DNA of 56,205 bases from the NCBI GenBank assembly GCA_903933805.1, contig CAIZLM010000027.1, forward strand, positions 1-56,205. The letters are read 5' to 3'. The notes under the pieces are model-generated. The model saw only the letters and a list, made by a program, of their open reading frames with translations. It was not told the origin of the DNA and made no database searches. The translations under genes were made by a program, and so were the position numbers. The stretch is from an uncultured Bacteroidota bacterium. Its GTDB lineage: Bacteria; Bacteroidota; Bacteroidia; Chitinophagales; Saprospiraceae. Below are positions 35,359-42,878 of the stretch, in pieces; the stretch's first letter is position 1; every line of letters starts with the position of its first letter.

Positions 35359-36336
35359 TTAAGGGGTTAATGTCCGCAAAACAGTCCACTTGCCCAGTAC
35401 TTCCACCAACAGCAAACAGATGGCGCAGGCAACAAACCACTCGTAATAATCTTTGGTGCGCTGCACGGAGGTAATCTCCACTTTTGTCTTCTCCAAACGG
35501 TCAATTTCGGCATAGATACCTTCCAAATCCCGCTCTGAATAGGCGCGGTAAAATTTGGCCTTGGTCAAATCCGCTATCTGCTCCAGCAATTCAGTATCAA
35601 ATACCATCCGACGGGGTGCAAAAACGTAGGTTCCATTCGGATTGCGCTGGGCAGGTGAGAGCACAATGCCTTCTGTTCCAATGCCAACCGTGTACACCCT
35701 TACCCCCAGTGACAGGGCTATTTCAGCGGCCTGAATGGGCGAAATATACCCAACATTGTTTTCCCCATCCGTGAGCAATATAACAATTTTGCTGCGGGAG
35801 GGACTGTCTTTTAGTCGATTGATGGCCGTGGCCAAGCCCATACCGATGGCAGTTCCATCCTCCAAGCGGCCTACGGTGAGCTCCCGTATAAAAGACTGTA
35901 TTACTTTTTGGTCGCTCGTCAAGGGGCATTGGGTGAACGCTTCAGCAGAAAAGGCGACCAACCCGATGCGGTCGTGGGGCCGCCTTTCAACAAAATTCAC
36001 CGCCACTTTTTTGGCCACAGAAAGCCGGTCTGGATCAAAGTCCTTGCTCAACATGGAAGGTGAAATGTCCATTGCCAACACAATATCAAGGGCATCTGCG
36101 GTAATTTTTTCTTCCTGCCATTTTCGTTGCGGACGTGCCATCGCCAACACAAGCAACCCCAGGGCACCCCACCGCAACAGTTGTAGATATGGCCTCGTCC
36201 GGGCACGCCAAGTGTTGCCCTGCCACATTCGGCTGGATTGTGACATCCGAATCAACACCGCAACACCATCTCGGCGGCGCCATAAATAAATCAGCGGTAA
36301 AAAAAGTAACAGCCAAACAGGAGCAGCAAACGTCAT
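35359..36336 (-). CDS. VWA-domain membrane protein, BatA-like
   Basis: The 325-residue protein has an N-terminal helix (FAAPVWLLLFLPLIYLWRRR), a second helix near 55-65, a von Willebrand A domain with an intact MIDAS (AMDISPSMLSKDF, later DGTAIGMGLATAINRL and ILLTDGENNVGYI), and a C-terminal helix (WFVACAICLLLVEVLGKW). This is the BatA-type layout of the Bacteroidota aerotolerance cluster, although its exact role is unsettled. It overlaps the stop of the preceding gene by 4 bp (ATGA). Confidence 0.9.
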   Translation of the reverse strand: MTFAAPVWLLLFLPLIYLWRRRDGVAVLIRMSQSSRMWQGNTWRARTRPYLQLLRWGALGLLVLAMARPQRKWQEEKITADALDIVLAMDISPSMLSKDFDPDRLSVAKKVAVNFVERRPHDRIGLVAFSAEAFTQCPLTSDQKVIQSFIRELTVGRLEDGTAIGMGLATAINRLKDSPSRSKIVILLTDGENNVGYISPIQAAEIALSLGVRVYTVGIGTEGIVLSPAQRNPNGTYVFAPRRMVFDTELLEQIADLTKAKFYRAYSERDLEGIYAEIDRLEKTKVEITSVQRTKDYYEWFVACAICLLLVEVLGKWTVLRTLTP

Positions 36337-37280
36337 AATGGGGATTCAATGGTTGGCGGGTTCAATGGATGGCCAAAATGGGATGGCGCTGGCGTCTGCG
36401 GGGCCGTACGGGCAACAAGCGCCCGGGCAAAATCCAACGACAATGGATAGAACGCATCCGGCGGAATGGCTTTGGCAAATTTGGCCAAGTCAGCCTGAAG
36501 CAGTATTTTTTCTAAACCATCCAGCAACGATTCCGGAAAGTCTGTGCTGCGCAGCTGCAACAGCAGGGCCTGAGAAGTGGACTCCAATGCCGGTACTTGG
36601 TATTGTTTTTCCAAATATTCCCGAAGTATAAAGGTAAGTTCAGCACAGTGCTCTTTCACAGCACCCTGACGCCAAATGGCTTTTTGTTGCAGTAATTCAA
36701 GTTTTTTTTGTGCAAGTTCGTGGGGCGATAAGGAGATCGTACGATGCCGCACCTGTACCTTCTTAGGACGCTTGTACCACCAGAACAACAACGCCAACAC
36801 CGCGGCGCCGACCACCGTCGCGACAGCGAAAGGAAGATAGTCTGCCCACAGCGTCGGCTCACGGTAGATATCCTTGATCGGCGCCATATCTTGCAGGTCG
36901 CTGGAGGTAGGCGTCGGATATACCTCCAGTGTCAACGCATTGGTACGGGCCGTGTCTGCGTAATGAAATGTAATGTACAACGGGGGCAGTACAATGCTGT
37001 CAGCATCAAAAAAAACCACCGTCAAATGGTTGAAATAGCTATTCCCCTTGCGCAACCACCCCGATACCGAAAGCAAATTGGCAGCATCTACCCTACCCTT
37101 CCACGGACTGAAATCAATGGAATCCGGGGTATTTAGGCCCGATACTGACACATGCAACACCAACGCGTTTCCGGTTTCAACCCGGGTGCTGTCGGCCTTG
37201 AGGTGCGCAGGGGCTTGGGCGCGCGCTTGCATGGCCAGAAAAACAAGGAATAAACAGCCAATTTGGGCGCTTTTTTTCAT
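36333..37280 (-). CDS. Membrane protein of the DUF58/VWA cluster
   Basis: The 315-residue protein has a signal peptide (KKSAQIGCLFLVFLAMQARA), a periplasmic beta domain of about 140 residues (NALVLHVSVSGLNTPDSIDF), one membrane helix near 153-172 (FAVATVVGAAVLALLFWWYK), and a cytoplasmic helical tail. BatD-like or DUF4381-like proteins with this layout lie between DUF58 and VWA genes in many Bacteroidota. The stop overlaps the start of the VWA gene. Its biochemical role is unknown. Confidence 0.8.
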   Translation of the reverse strand: MKKSAQIGCLFLVFLAMQARAQAPAHLKADSTRVETGNALVLHVSVSGLNTPDSIDFSPWKGRVDAANLLSVSGWLRKGNSYFNHLTVVFFDADSIVLPPLYITFHYADTARTNALTLEVYPTPTSSDLQDMAPIKDIYREPTLWADYLPFAVATVVGAAVLALLFWWYKRPKKVQVRHRTISLSPHELAQKKLELLQQKAIWRQGAVKEHCAELTFILREYLEKQYQVPALESTSQALLLQLRSTDFPESLLDGLEKILLQADLAKFAKAIPPDAFYPLSLDFARALVARTAPQTPAPSHFGHPLNPPTIESPL

Positions 37281-37385
37281 TAGAGCGTATCTCGTCTAGG
37301 AGCTTGTTTGTAAAAACAGTCCAGAATATTGTATTGGAAGAGGCTATATTCAGTGAACGCAACTGATTACAAGTAAAAACAGCAT

Positions 37386-37393
37386 CAAATTTA
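37386..37393 (-). promoter_or_regulatory. Possible promoter -7 element (TAAATTTG) inside the Bat-like cluster
   Basis: On the minus strand TAAATTTG fits TAnnTTTG, with TTG about 21 bp upstream. It lies in the 133-bp gap after the DUF58 gene, so it could drive the last two genes separately. The match is short and may be chance. Confidence 0.3.
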
Positions 37394-37413
37394 CACAAAT
37401 ACCCGTGTATGCA

Positions 37414-38289
37414 TCAAATACTCTTGGCCCGTTTCTCAAAAAAGTGAAGCAATGCTGCCGTATAGGGCGCCGACGTGGGTAGGCTTAGAAAATCAGCACC
37501 GGACCGGTGAAAATTGGCGCTGGCCAATGCGCGATTTTCATCAAATCGCCGGGTGTATTGTCGCCGGGCTTGAGGGTCTGTGGTGTCAACCCAAGATATT
37601 TCAGCGGACTCAGCATCGCGCAGGTGCAACAAACCGACATCAGGCAATTCCCGCTCCAGCCTATCCCAGCAATGAATGCCCACCACATCGTGGCGACGTG
37701 CCAATACCCGCAGCGCAGACTGGTAGCCTTCTCCCAAAAAATCAGACAAGACAAAGCACACACTTTTCTTTTTCAACACATTGCGGGTAAATTGAATGGC
37801 CGCTGCCAGATCCGTCCCACGATCACTCGGCGGCACATGCAGCAGTTCCCGAATGATGCGCAAGGTGTGTTGTCGTCCATTTTTAGGAGGCAAGTATATT
37901 TCTTGACGATCAGAAAAGAGGAGCAGCCCTACCTTGTCATTGTTAGCATTGGCGCTGAAGGCAAGTACAGCACACAACTCGGTCAACATTTCCTGTTTCA
38001 AGGTACCTGTTGAACCAAAAAAAGAAGAGCCACTTACGTCAACCATCAGCATCACTGTCAACTCCCGTTCCTCTTCAAATATCTTAACATGTGGCTCACC
38101 CGTACGGGCCGTTACATTCCAGTCAATTGCGCGAACATCATCACCAAAATGGTATTGGCGCACTTCGCTGAAAGACATACCGCGGCCTTTAAAAGCGCTG
38201 TGGTATCCACCTGTAAACAAATGTTTGGTGAGACCACGGGTTTTTATTTCAACTTTTCTGACGCGTTTTAGTAGTTCGGCAGTATCCAT
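37414..38289 (-). CDS. DUF58 domain protein (VWA-like)
   Basis: The 291-residue protein matches DUF58: TRGLTKHLFTGGYHSAFKGR, then GMSFSEVRQYHFGDDVRAID, WNVTARTGEPHVKIFEEERE, and the VWA-like MLMVDVSGSSFFGS. These proteins accompany MoxR ATPases and BatA-type proteins; no MoxR gene is in the window. I start it at ATG 38289 (MDTAELLKRV). The frame continues upstream to 38409, but that stretch (MGLFGPDNVPPNQLQ) is translated mobile element and is not family sequence. Confidence 0.92.
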   Translation of the reverse strand: MDTAELLKRVRKVEIKTRGLTKHLFTGGYHSAFKGRGMSFSEVRQYHFGDDVRAIDWNVTARTGEPHVKIFEEERELTVMLMVDVSGSSFFGSTGTLKQEMLTELCAVLAFSANANNDKVGLLLFSDRQEIYLPPKNGRQHTLRIIRELLHVPPSDRGTDLAAAIQFTRNVLKKKSVCFVLSDFLGEGYQSALRVLARRHDVVGIHCWDRLERELPDVGLLHLRDAESAEISWVDTTDPQARRQYTRRFDENRALASANFHRSGADFLSLPTSAPYTAALLHFFEKRAKSI

Positions 38290-38366
38290 GTTTTGGTGGA
38301 AGAAAAGGGTGAAATAGACACTGTTTTTACGAAGCACACCGGTACTTTCTTGGGTGTTGACTACTT

Positions 38367-38529
38367 GTAACTGGTTAGGTGGCACGTTGTCTGGCCCAAA
38401 CAGGCCCATTTTCCGCCATACTTCGCAGATTTTTTTGACCGTAGGGCTGCTACAGCCTACAAAAATCCGTTTCGGCTGGCAAAAAATGGCCGCTTTTTTG
38501 TCTCAGACGCGACCACACTAACCAGTTAC
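38367..38529 (-). mobile_element. Intact 163-bp IS66-like MITE, copy B
   Basis: It runs in minus orientation from GTAACTGGTTAGGTGGCACG to GACCACACTAACCAGTTAC, with the central block TTTTTTTGACCGTAGGGCTG and CTACAGCCTACAAAAATCC. It is flanked by the perfect 8-bp direct repeat GACTACTT at 38359-38366 and 38530-38537. The right duplication includes the stop codon region of the gene ending at 38532. Same length as copies A and C, no coding capacity. Confidence 0.93.
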
Positions 38530-38531
38530 GA

Positions 38532-39944
38532 CTACTTAATAAACTCAGCAATGGCACTGTCTTTTCGAAGATTTGGTTTCAGGATTTTATAGGGCACAAA
38601 AATTGTTTGTCGGCCGTATTGTGGGTGAAACAAGGTACTCATTTCAAGTCCTTCTCGCCGGATCAAGACGAGTGGAAACCCTTCTTTAGCCAACCATTCC
38701 CGATAAGCAGGATCAGCAGCGAAGGCTGAAATCTTGGGCATTTCTTTGGTTGCGTACTCACTCATCCATACTTTGTGATTAAAAGATTTTTGAAACAAAT
38801 CTTCCAGTAAAATCTCTTTACCAGTTCGGAGGTCAAAGTTGTAAGCGATGCCCTGCGCCTGTTCGCTCCAAGTTTCCACAAAAGTAAGATACCCGGAGAA
38901 AAGATTGTCTGTCCAACAGCCTATTTCCGGCCAGGCACTTGCCCGTTGAGCATTTCGGTTAATCGGCACCAAGGGTATTTTTTTGGCAGAAAAAATGCCT
39001 TTACAGCGTTCGACCCATGCATTCACTTGGTCGTCGAGCCAGGTATTGCAAGCTGCACAGGGCGTTCTTGGATAAAGGACATCATAGGCACATGCGTAGT
39101 CGGCATATTCATAGCACCCGAGGAGAAAATGATCTTTGAGTACAAATTTTAATTGCCTGCGTTCGCCGCTCCCGGTCCAGTTGCAATCGGTATTTTGTCC
39201 AGCTTTCAACATTCCAGAAAGCATCGCCACCAAGCGATCTTCTGAGCCCAACACTTCCATTTCGTATTTTCCATCCGCTTTAATATCACCTTTAAGCCGA
39301 TAGGTGCGTGCATCAAATTCCACCCAAAGAAAACCATCCAGCGCACCATTTTGTGCGCGTATGAGTACCATATCGCAACGGGCGTTGTTGAATCGGGTGA
39401 CATAGCGGCTACTCCATTTGTTGTCGTTGCAGTTGAGCGTAAGGGCTTGGCCGGGGGGCACTTCTTCGGCTTCTATTTTGCATCCCACTGTATTGTCGGC
39501 ATTTGACCACTCGGCCTCGAAGTGACGGCCGAGTATGCTTCCCCGAATATTGCCGGTTTGTTCGCGGGCCATATCGTGTTCTTCCAACTGGAATCCGGCA
39601 GAATCTATGGTGCCTTCCAGCACAAAACGGGTGCGACTTTTGGTATAGGTGAGGAAACCAAGGCATTTTTTCCCATCATAACCGAGGGAAATCTCAACCA
39701 TGGCGCCGTCATCCACACGGCCTTTAAACACCCGATTCCATTTTATGAGCAGTGGATTGGTAAAAAGCCTGACAATCGCGGTATCTTTTATAGCCGGATT
39801 GGCGGCGATTGTCGGAGGTTTTGTGAGTGCGGCTTTTGCAGGCGGCGTTTTGACCACAGCAGACTTGGGTTTTTGGCCAAAAGCAGCACCTGAGGCTGCC
39901 AGAAAAACCAAGCATAAGACTATACTACTTCGACTTGTGCCCAT
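38532..39944 (-). CDS. Exported protein of unknown role with a DUF3298-like C-terminus
   Basis: The 470-residue protein has a signal peptide (SRSSIVLCLVFLAASGAAFG) and a Lys/Pro/Ala linker near 25-50. Two beta-rich repeated modules follow, each with a FLTYTKSRTRF or FLWVEFDARTYRL-type strand set. The C-terminal part (TWSEQAQGIAYNFDLRTGKE then DLFQKSFNHKVWMSEY) resembles the DUF3298/RsiV-like fold. It has pairs of cysteines (CEYADYACAYDVLYPRTPCA) that could form disulfides. I start it at ATG 39944; the frame is open for 30 more codons without a better start. It follows prmC by 71 bp. The stop codon lies inside the 8-bp duplication of copy B. Confidence 0.7.
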   Translation of the reverse strand: MGTSRSSIVLCLVFLAASGAAFGQKPKSAVVKTPPAKAALTKPPTIAANPAIKDTAIVRLFTNPLLIKWNRVFKGRVDDGAMVEISLGYDGKKCLGFLTYTKSRTRFVLEGTIDSAGFQLEEHDMAREQTGNIRGSILGRHFEAEWSNADNTVGCKIEAEEVPPGQALTLNCNDNKWSSRYVTRFNNARCDMVLIRAQNGALDGFLWVEFDARTYRLKGDIKADGKYEMEVLGSEDRLVAMLSGMLKAGQNTDCNWTGSGERRQLKFVLKDHFLLGCYEYADYACAYDVLYPRTPCAACNTWLDDQVNAWVERCKGIFSAKKIPLVPINRNAQRASAWPEIGCWTDNLFSGYLTFVETWSEQAQGIAYNFDLRTGKEILLEDLFQKSFNHKVWMSEYATKEMPKISAFAADPAYREWLAKEGFPLVLIRREGLEMSTLFHPQYGRQTIFVPYKILKPNLRKDSAIAEFIK

Positions 39945-40015
39945 GATACCGACCAAGGCCTGTTGAAAAAAGTTGGGGAGCAACACAAGTTGAGAGCAGA
40001 TGCGATATTTATAAT

Positions 40016-40876
40016 TCAGCGTTTTTGAGCCCATAACATTCGATCAGCACCGGAAAGGTCTTTTTGTAAACAAACATTGATAAATCCTTTTTGGGAGAGT
40101 ATTTCCGCTGCTTCAACAGCGTTAAACTCGTTGCATTCAAAAAAAAGTGCACCGTTGGGCCGAAGTTTTTTCAAACAAAAATCAGCAATGACGCGGTAAA
40201 AAAGCAACGGGTCGGAGGTTTCTACAAAAAGGGCGAGCGAAGGCTCATAATCTTTAACGTGCTGCGGCACAAGATGTTTTTCATTTTCAGGAATATAGGG
40301 CGGATTGCTGACAACAACGTCAAAATCCGGCAAATATTGCCATGTACTCGTATCCAGAATATCGCCCTGAACCAACGATACGCCGACGTTTTTTTCACCC
40401 AGTATCTTCTGAGCATTTTCCACAGCGACTGCGCGTGCGTCGCTGCTTTTTTCCAACCCGGTCAGCTGTAAGGATGGATATTTTTTTTTCAGCGTCAGCC
40501 CAATACAGCCACTGCCCACGCCGATATCAAGCAGGGAGGGCCGCAGCAAGGCATTGGTCTTCAGGTGCTGCAAAACTGCGTCAACCAACACTTCTGTTTC
40601 CTGGCGCGGGATGAGTACGGCAGGGTTTACCATGAATTTCAACCCAAAAAAGTCCGCTTCTCCCAGCACATATTGTACGGGCTCTCCCGCGACCAATCGG
40701 GCGCAAATAGCTTCTAGTTTCGCTGTCTCTTCACCGCTGAAAACACGGTCGCTCGTGTGGGCATACCACACAAAGGCATCTTCCAACACAATACGGGCGA
40801 TACTCAACGCCTCTCCGGCGCCATAACGATTCGTCAATTGCCGGACAATACGGGTTTGCACTTCGGTAAATTTCAT
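40016..40876 (-). CDS. prmC: Release factor glutamine methyltransferase
   Basis: The 286-residue protein has a helical N-domain, YVLGEADFFGLKFMVNPAVL, RQETEVLVD, the SAM-binding LLDIGVGSGCIGLTL, and the catalytic NPPY in VVSNPPYIPENEKHL near 187. PrmC methylates the Gln of the GGQ motif in release factors 1 and 2 using SAM. It lies 24 bp after the histidine kinase gene, in the same direction. Confidence 0.96.
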   Translation of the reverse strand: MKFTEVQTRIVRQLTNRYGAGEALSIARIVLEDAFVWYAHTSDRVFSGEETAKLEAICARLVAGEPVQYVLGEADFFGLKFMVNPAVLIPRQETEVLVDAVLQHLKTNALLRPSLLDIGVGSGCIGLTLKKKYPSLQLTGLEKSSDARAVAVENAQKILGEKNVGVSLVQGDILDTSTWQYLPDFDVVVSNPPYIPENEKHLVPQHVKDYEPSLALFVETSDPLLFYRVIADFCLKKLRPNGALFFECNEFNAVEAAEILSQKGFINVCLQKDLSGADRMLWAQKR

Positions 40877-40900
40877 GCGGGTAACTTACTTTTTCAATGG

Positions 40901-41893
40901 TCAGACCACCAGGGTAAAAACAGTGCCCTGTGGGTGGTTGTCCGACACCGCTATGGTGCCATGATGGGCTTTCAGTACTTGGCTGACAATAAACAGCCCG
41001 AGCCCGGTACCGGTATTTTTTCGGGTTTCTTCGTTGCCCACTCTGTAAAACTTCTCGAAAATACGTCCCTTTTCGATGTCAGGAATGCCTTGTCCTTGGT
41101 CAGCGATGCGCAGCCGGCATTGATTGTTGCTGTCCATGGTTGCGGAGAATTCAATCCGTGCACCACTTGGCGAGTATTTAACGGCATTTTCCAATAGATT
41201 TTTTATAACGGCAACCATACCCAAGCGATCAGCCATTACTGCAGGGCACGACTCGTTGTGCAATATCACGATGTTGGCTTCTGGAAACCGAACCCGCAAC
41301 GCATCGGTGCAATCGCGGGCGATGGCCTCAACATTCATAGGCTCCGGCAGGGGCTGCCACTTGTCTTCCAAGCGAGCTGCCAAGAGCAAGTCTTCCACCA
41401 ATTGTTGGAGTCGGTCAACATCTTTTAGGCCATTGGAGAGCAAATGAGCGCGCTGGGGCTCCGTGAGGGTACGCTTGATCAATGTTTCAATCACCAGGCG
41501 AATGGATGCAATCGGGGACTTGAGTTCGTGGGTAATGCTGAGCAAAAAATTGCGGCGCTGACGTGCCAATGCAACTTCTCTGTTGGCACTGCGATTGATG
41601 ATCCACAGTCCAAAAATGAGGCATGCCGAAAAAAACAACCCCTCCGCAAAAATCATGCGGCGGCCACTTTCCCAGGATTTTACAATTTTGGCGTACTCCA
41701 CTGTTCCCTGAAGTTTCGTGAGGTTTACACCACTGTTGCCACGGGAAAACTGGCTTTCCAGCAATCGCTGCTCTGCTGTAAACAGCCGCTCATTTTGTTG
41801 CCAAAGGTGAAATGACCACCAGGCAAACGCCAAGATCATGTAGCCAATGACAAACTGGGAAATCCGGGTAATGGGGATTCTTTTGGATAGCAT
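40901..41893 (-). CDS. Sensor histidine kinase
   Basis: The 330-residue protein has two membrane helices (about 12-29 and 78-97) framing a short periplasmic loop. The H box ITHELKSPIASIRL near 120 holds the phospho-acceptor His, and the ATP-binding part has NLLENAVKYSPSG, ADQGQGIPDIEKG and GTGLGLFIVSQVL. There is no HAMP or PAS domain. No response regulator gene is adjacent, so it may act with a distant partner. It starts an apparent three-gene set with prmC and the exported protein. Confidence 0.93.
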   Translation of the reverse strand: MLSKRIPITRISQFVIGYMILAFAWWSFHLWQQNERLFTAEQRLLESQFSRGNSGVNLTKLQGTVEYAKIVKSWESGRRMIFAEGLFFSACLIFGLWIINRSANREVALARQRRNFLLSITHELKSPIASIRLVIETLIKRTLTEPQRAHLLSNGLKDVDRLQQLVEDLLLAARLEDKWQPLPEPMNVEAIARDCTDALRVRFPEANIVILHNESCPAVMADRLGMVAVIKNLLENAVKYSPSGARIEFSATMDSNNQCRLRIADQGQGIPDIEKGRIFEKFYRVGNEETRKNTGTGLGLFIVSQVLKAHHGTIAVSDNHPQGTVFTLVV

Positions 41894-42054
41894 TGGAGTA
41901 GGTATTTTGGTTGGTGCAGCGGCGTTATGACGGTAGATGGAGGCTTATACGCCAACCATCCACCGTCAAAAACACCCGTATTGCTGTAGAAAAACAACGG
42001 CATCGTGGAGGATTTCACGACGTACCACTGTTGTTGGTCGTGCTAAGAAATGAT

Positions 42055-42738
42055 TTACGGGTTAATTTTAAACAATTCTACCTCAAAAATGAGCGTAGAG
42101 AAACCCTTGATGATGGCGCTGCGGGCCTGTTCGCCGTAGGCGAGGCTATACGGGATAAAAAACTTGAATTTATCTCCTTCTTTCATGTATTGCAGTCCTT
42201 CGGTCCAACCACTGATAACCTGGGTCAAGCCAAAGGTCGCGGTTTTGTTTCGCTGTACAGAACTATCAAAAATCTGGCCGTCAATCATGGTACCATGGTA
42301 GTGTACTTCCACCTTGTCTGCAGGTTTTGGCGATACGGTACCGGCGCCTTTTTTCATCACCTCATACTGGAGACCACTGGCTGTGGTAACCACCCCTGGG
42401 CGTTTTTTATTTTCCTCTAAAAAATTGGTGTTTTCATCCTTCCACCTTCCCGTAATACGGGGCTGTGCCACCTTGGTATTGTAGTCATTGAAACTTGCAT
42501 TGGCCTTGTCGTTGGACAATTTTGCGGCACTACCGCTGATGACATCGTTGAGACCTGCCAGAAAAAGCTTAATGTTCAAATCACTGTCCATCACCCGTTT
42601 CAGGTTGTTGGCAATGTTCATCCCGTAAGCATAGTTCACACTGTCGAGCGAAGTTTTCAATTCCACTGCGGGTGTTTTTTGAGCGAAAAGACTCGTAGCA
42701 GCACCGGCTATTACGAGCAACAAGAGTGTTTTTTTCAT
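42055..42738 (-). CDS. Periplasmic FKBP-type prolyl isomerase
   Basis: The 227-residue protein has a signal peptide (KKTLLLLVIAGAATSLFA), an N-terminal dimerisation region of the Mip/FkpA kind (NYAYGMNIANNLKRV), and an FKBP domain from about 120 (VEVHYHGTMIDGQIFDSSVQ, TQVISGWTEGLQYMKEGDKF, FFIPYSLAYGEQ). It should assist folding of exported proteins. It stands alone, with a short palindromic element just upstream. Confidence 0.95.
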   Translation of the reverse strand: MKKTLLLLVIAGAATSLFAQKTPAVELKTSLDSVNYAYGMNIANNLKRVMDSDLNIKLFLAGLNDVISGSAAKLSNDKANASFNDYNTKVAQPRITGRWKDENTNFLEENKKRPGVVTTASGLQYEVMKKGAGTVSPKPADKVEVHYHGTMIDGQIFDSSVQRNKTATFGLTQVISGWTEGLQYMKEGDKFKFFIPYSLAYGEQARSAIIKGFSTLIFEVELFKINP

Positions 42739-42784
42739 GTTTTAATTTTGATAAGTAATGAAGTCTGAATTGGTTGTAAAAAAT

Positions 42785-42862
42785 GTAACTGGTTGGCGTG
42801 GTCGCGTCTGAGACGAAAAAATGGGCCTTTTGGGCCAGACAGCGTGCCACCTAAACAGTTAA
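42785..42862 (+). repeat. Short (78-bp) form of the palindromic element
   Basis: GTAACTGGTTGGCGTGGTCG and GTCTGAGACGAAAAAATGGG are joined directly to CCTTTTGGGCCAGACAGCG and TGCCACCTAAACAGTTA. The central hairpin is cleanly absent. Just after it, AAAATGTAACTGATTGATTAG repeats the sequence at its left junction, perhaps another left end. It is antisense to the genes on both sides. Confidence 0.85.
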
Positions 42863-42878
42863 AAATGTAACTGATTGA

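Noticed and set aside
37414-38409. Longer DUF58 protein starting at 38409
   Set aside because: The added residues are translated mobile element and match the same false extension of the MFS gene.
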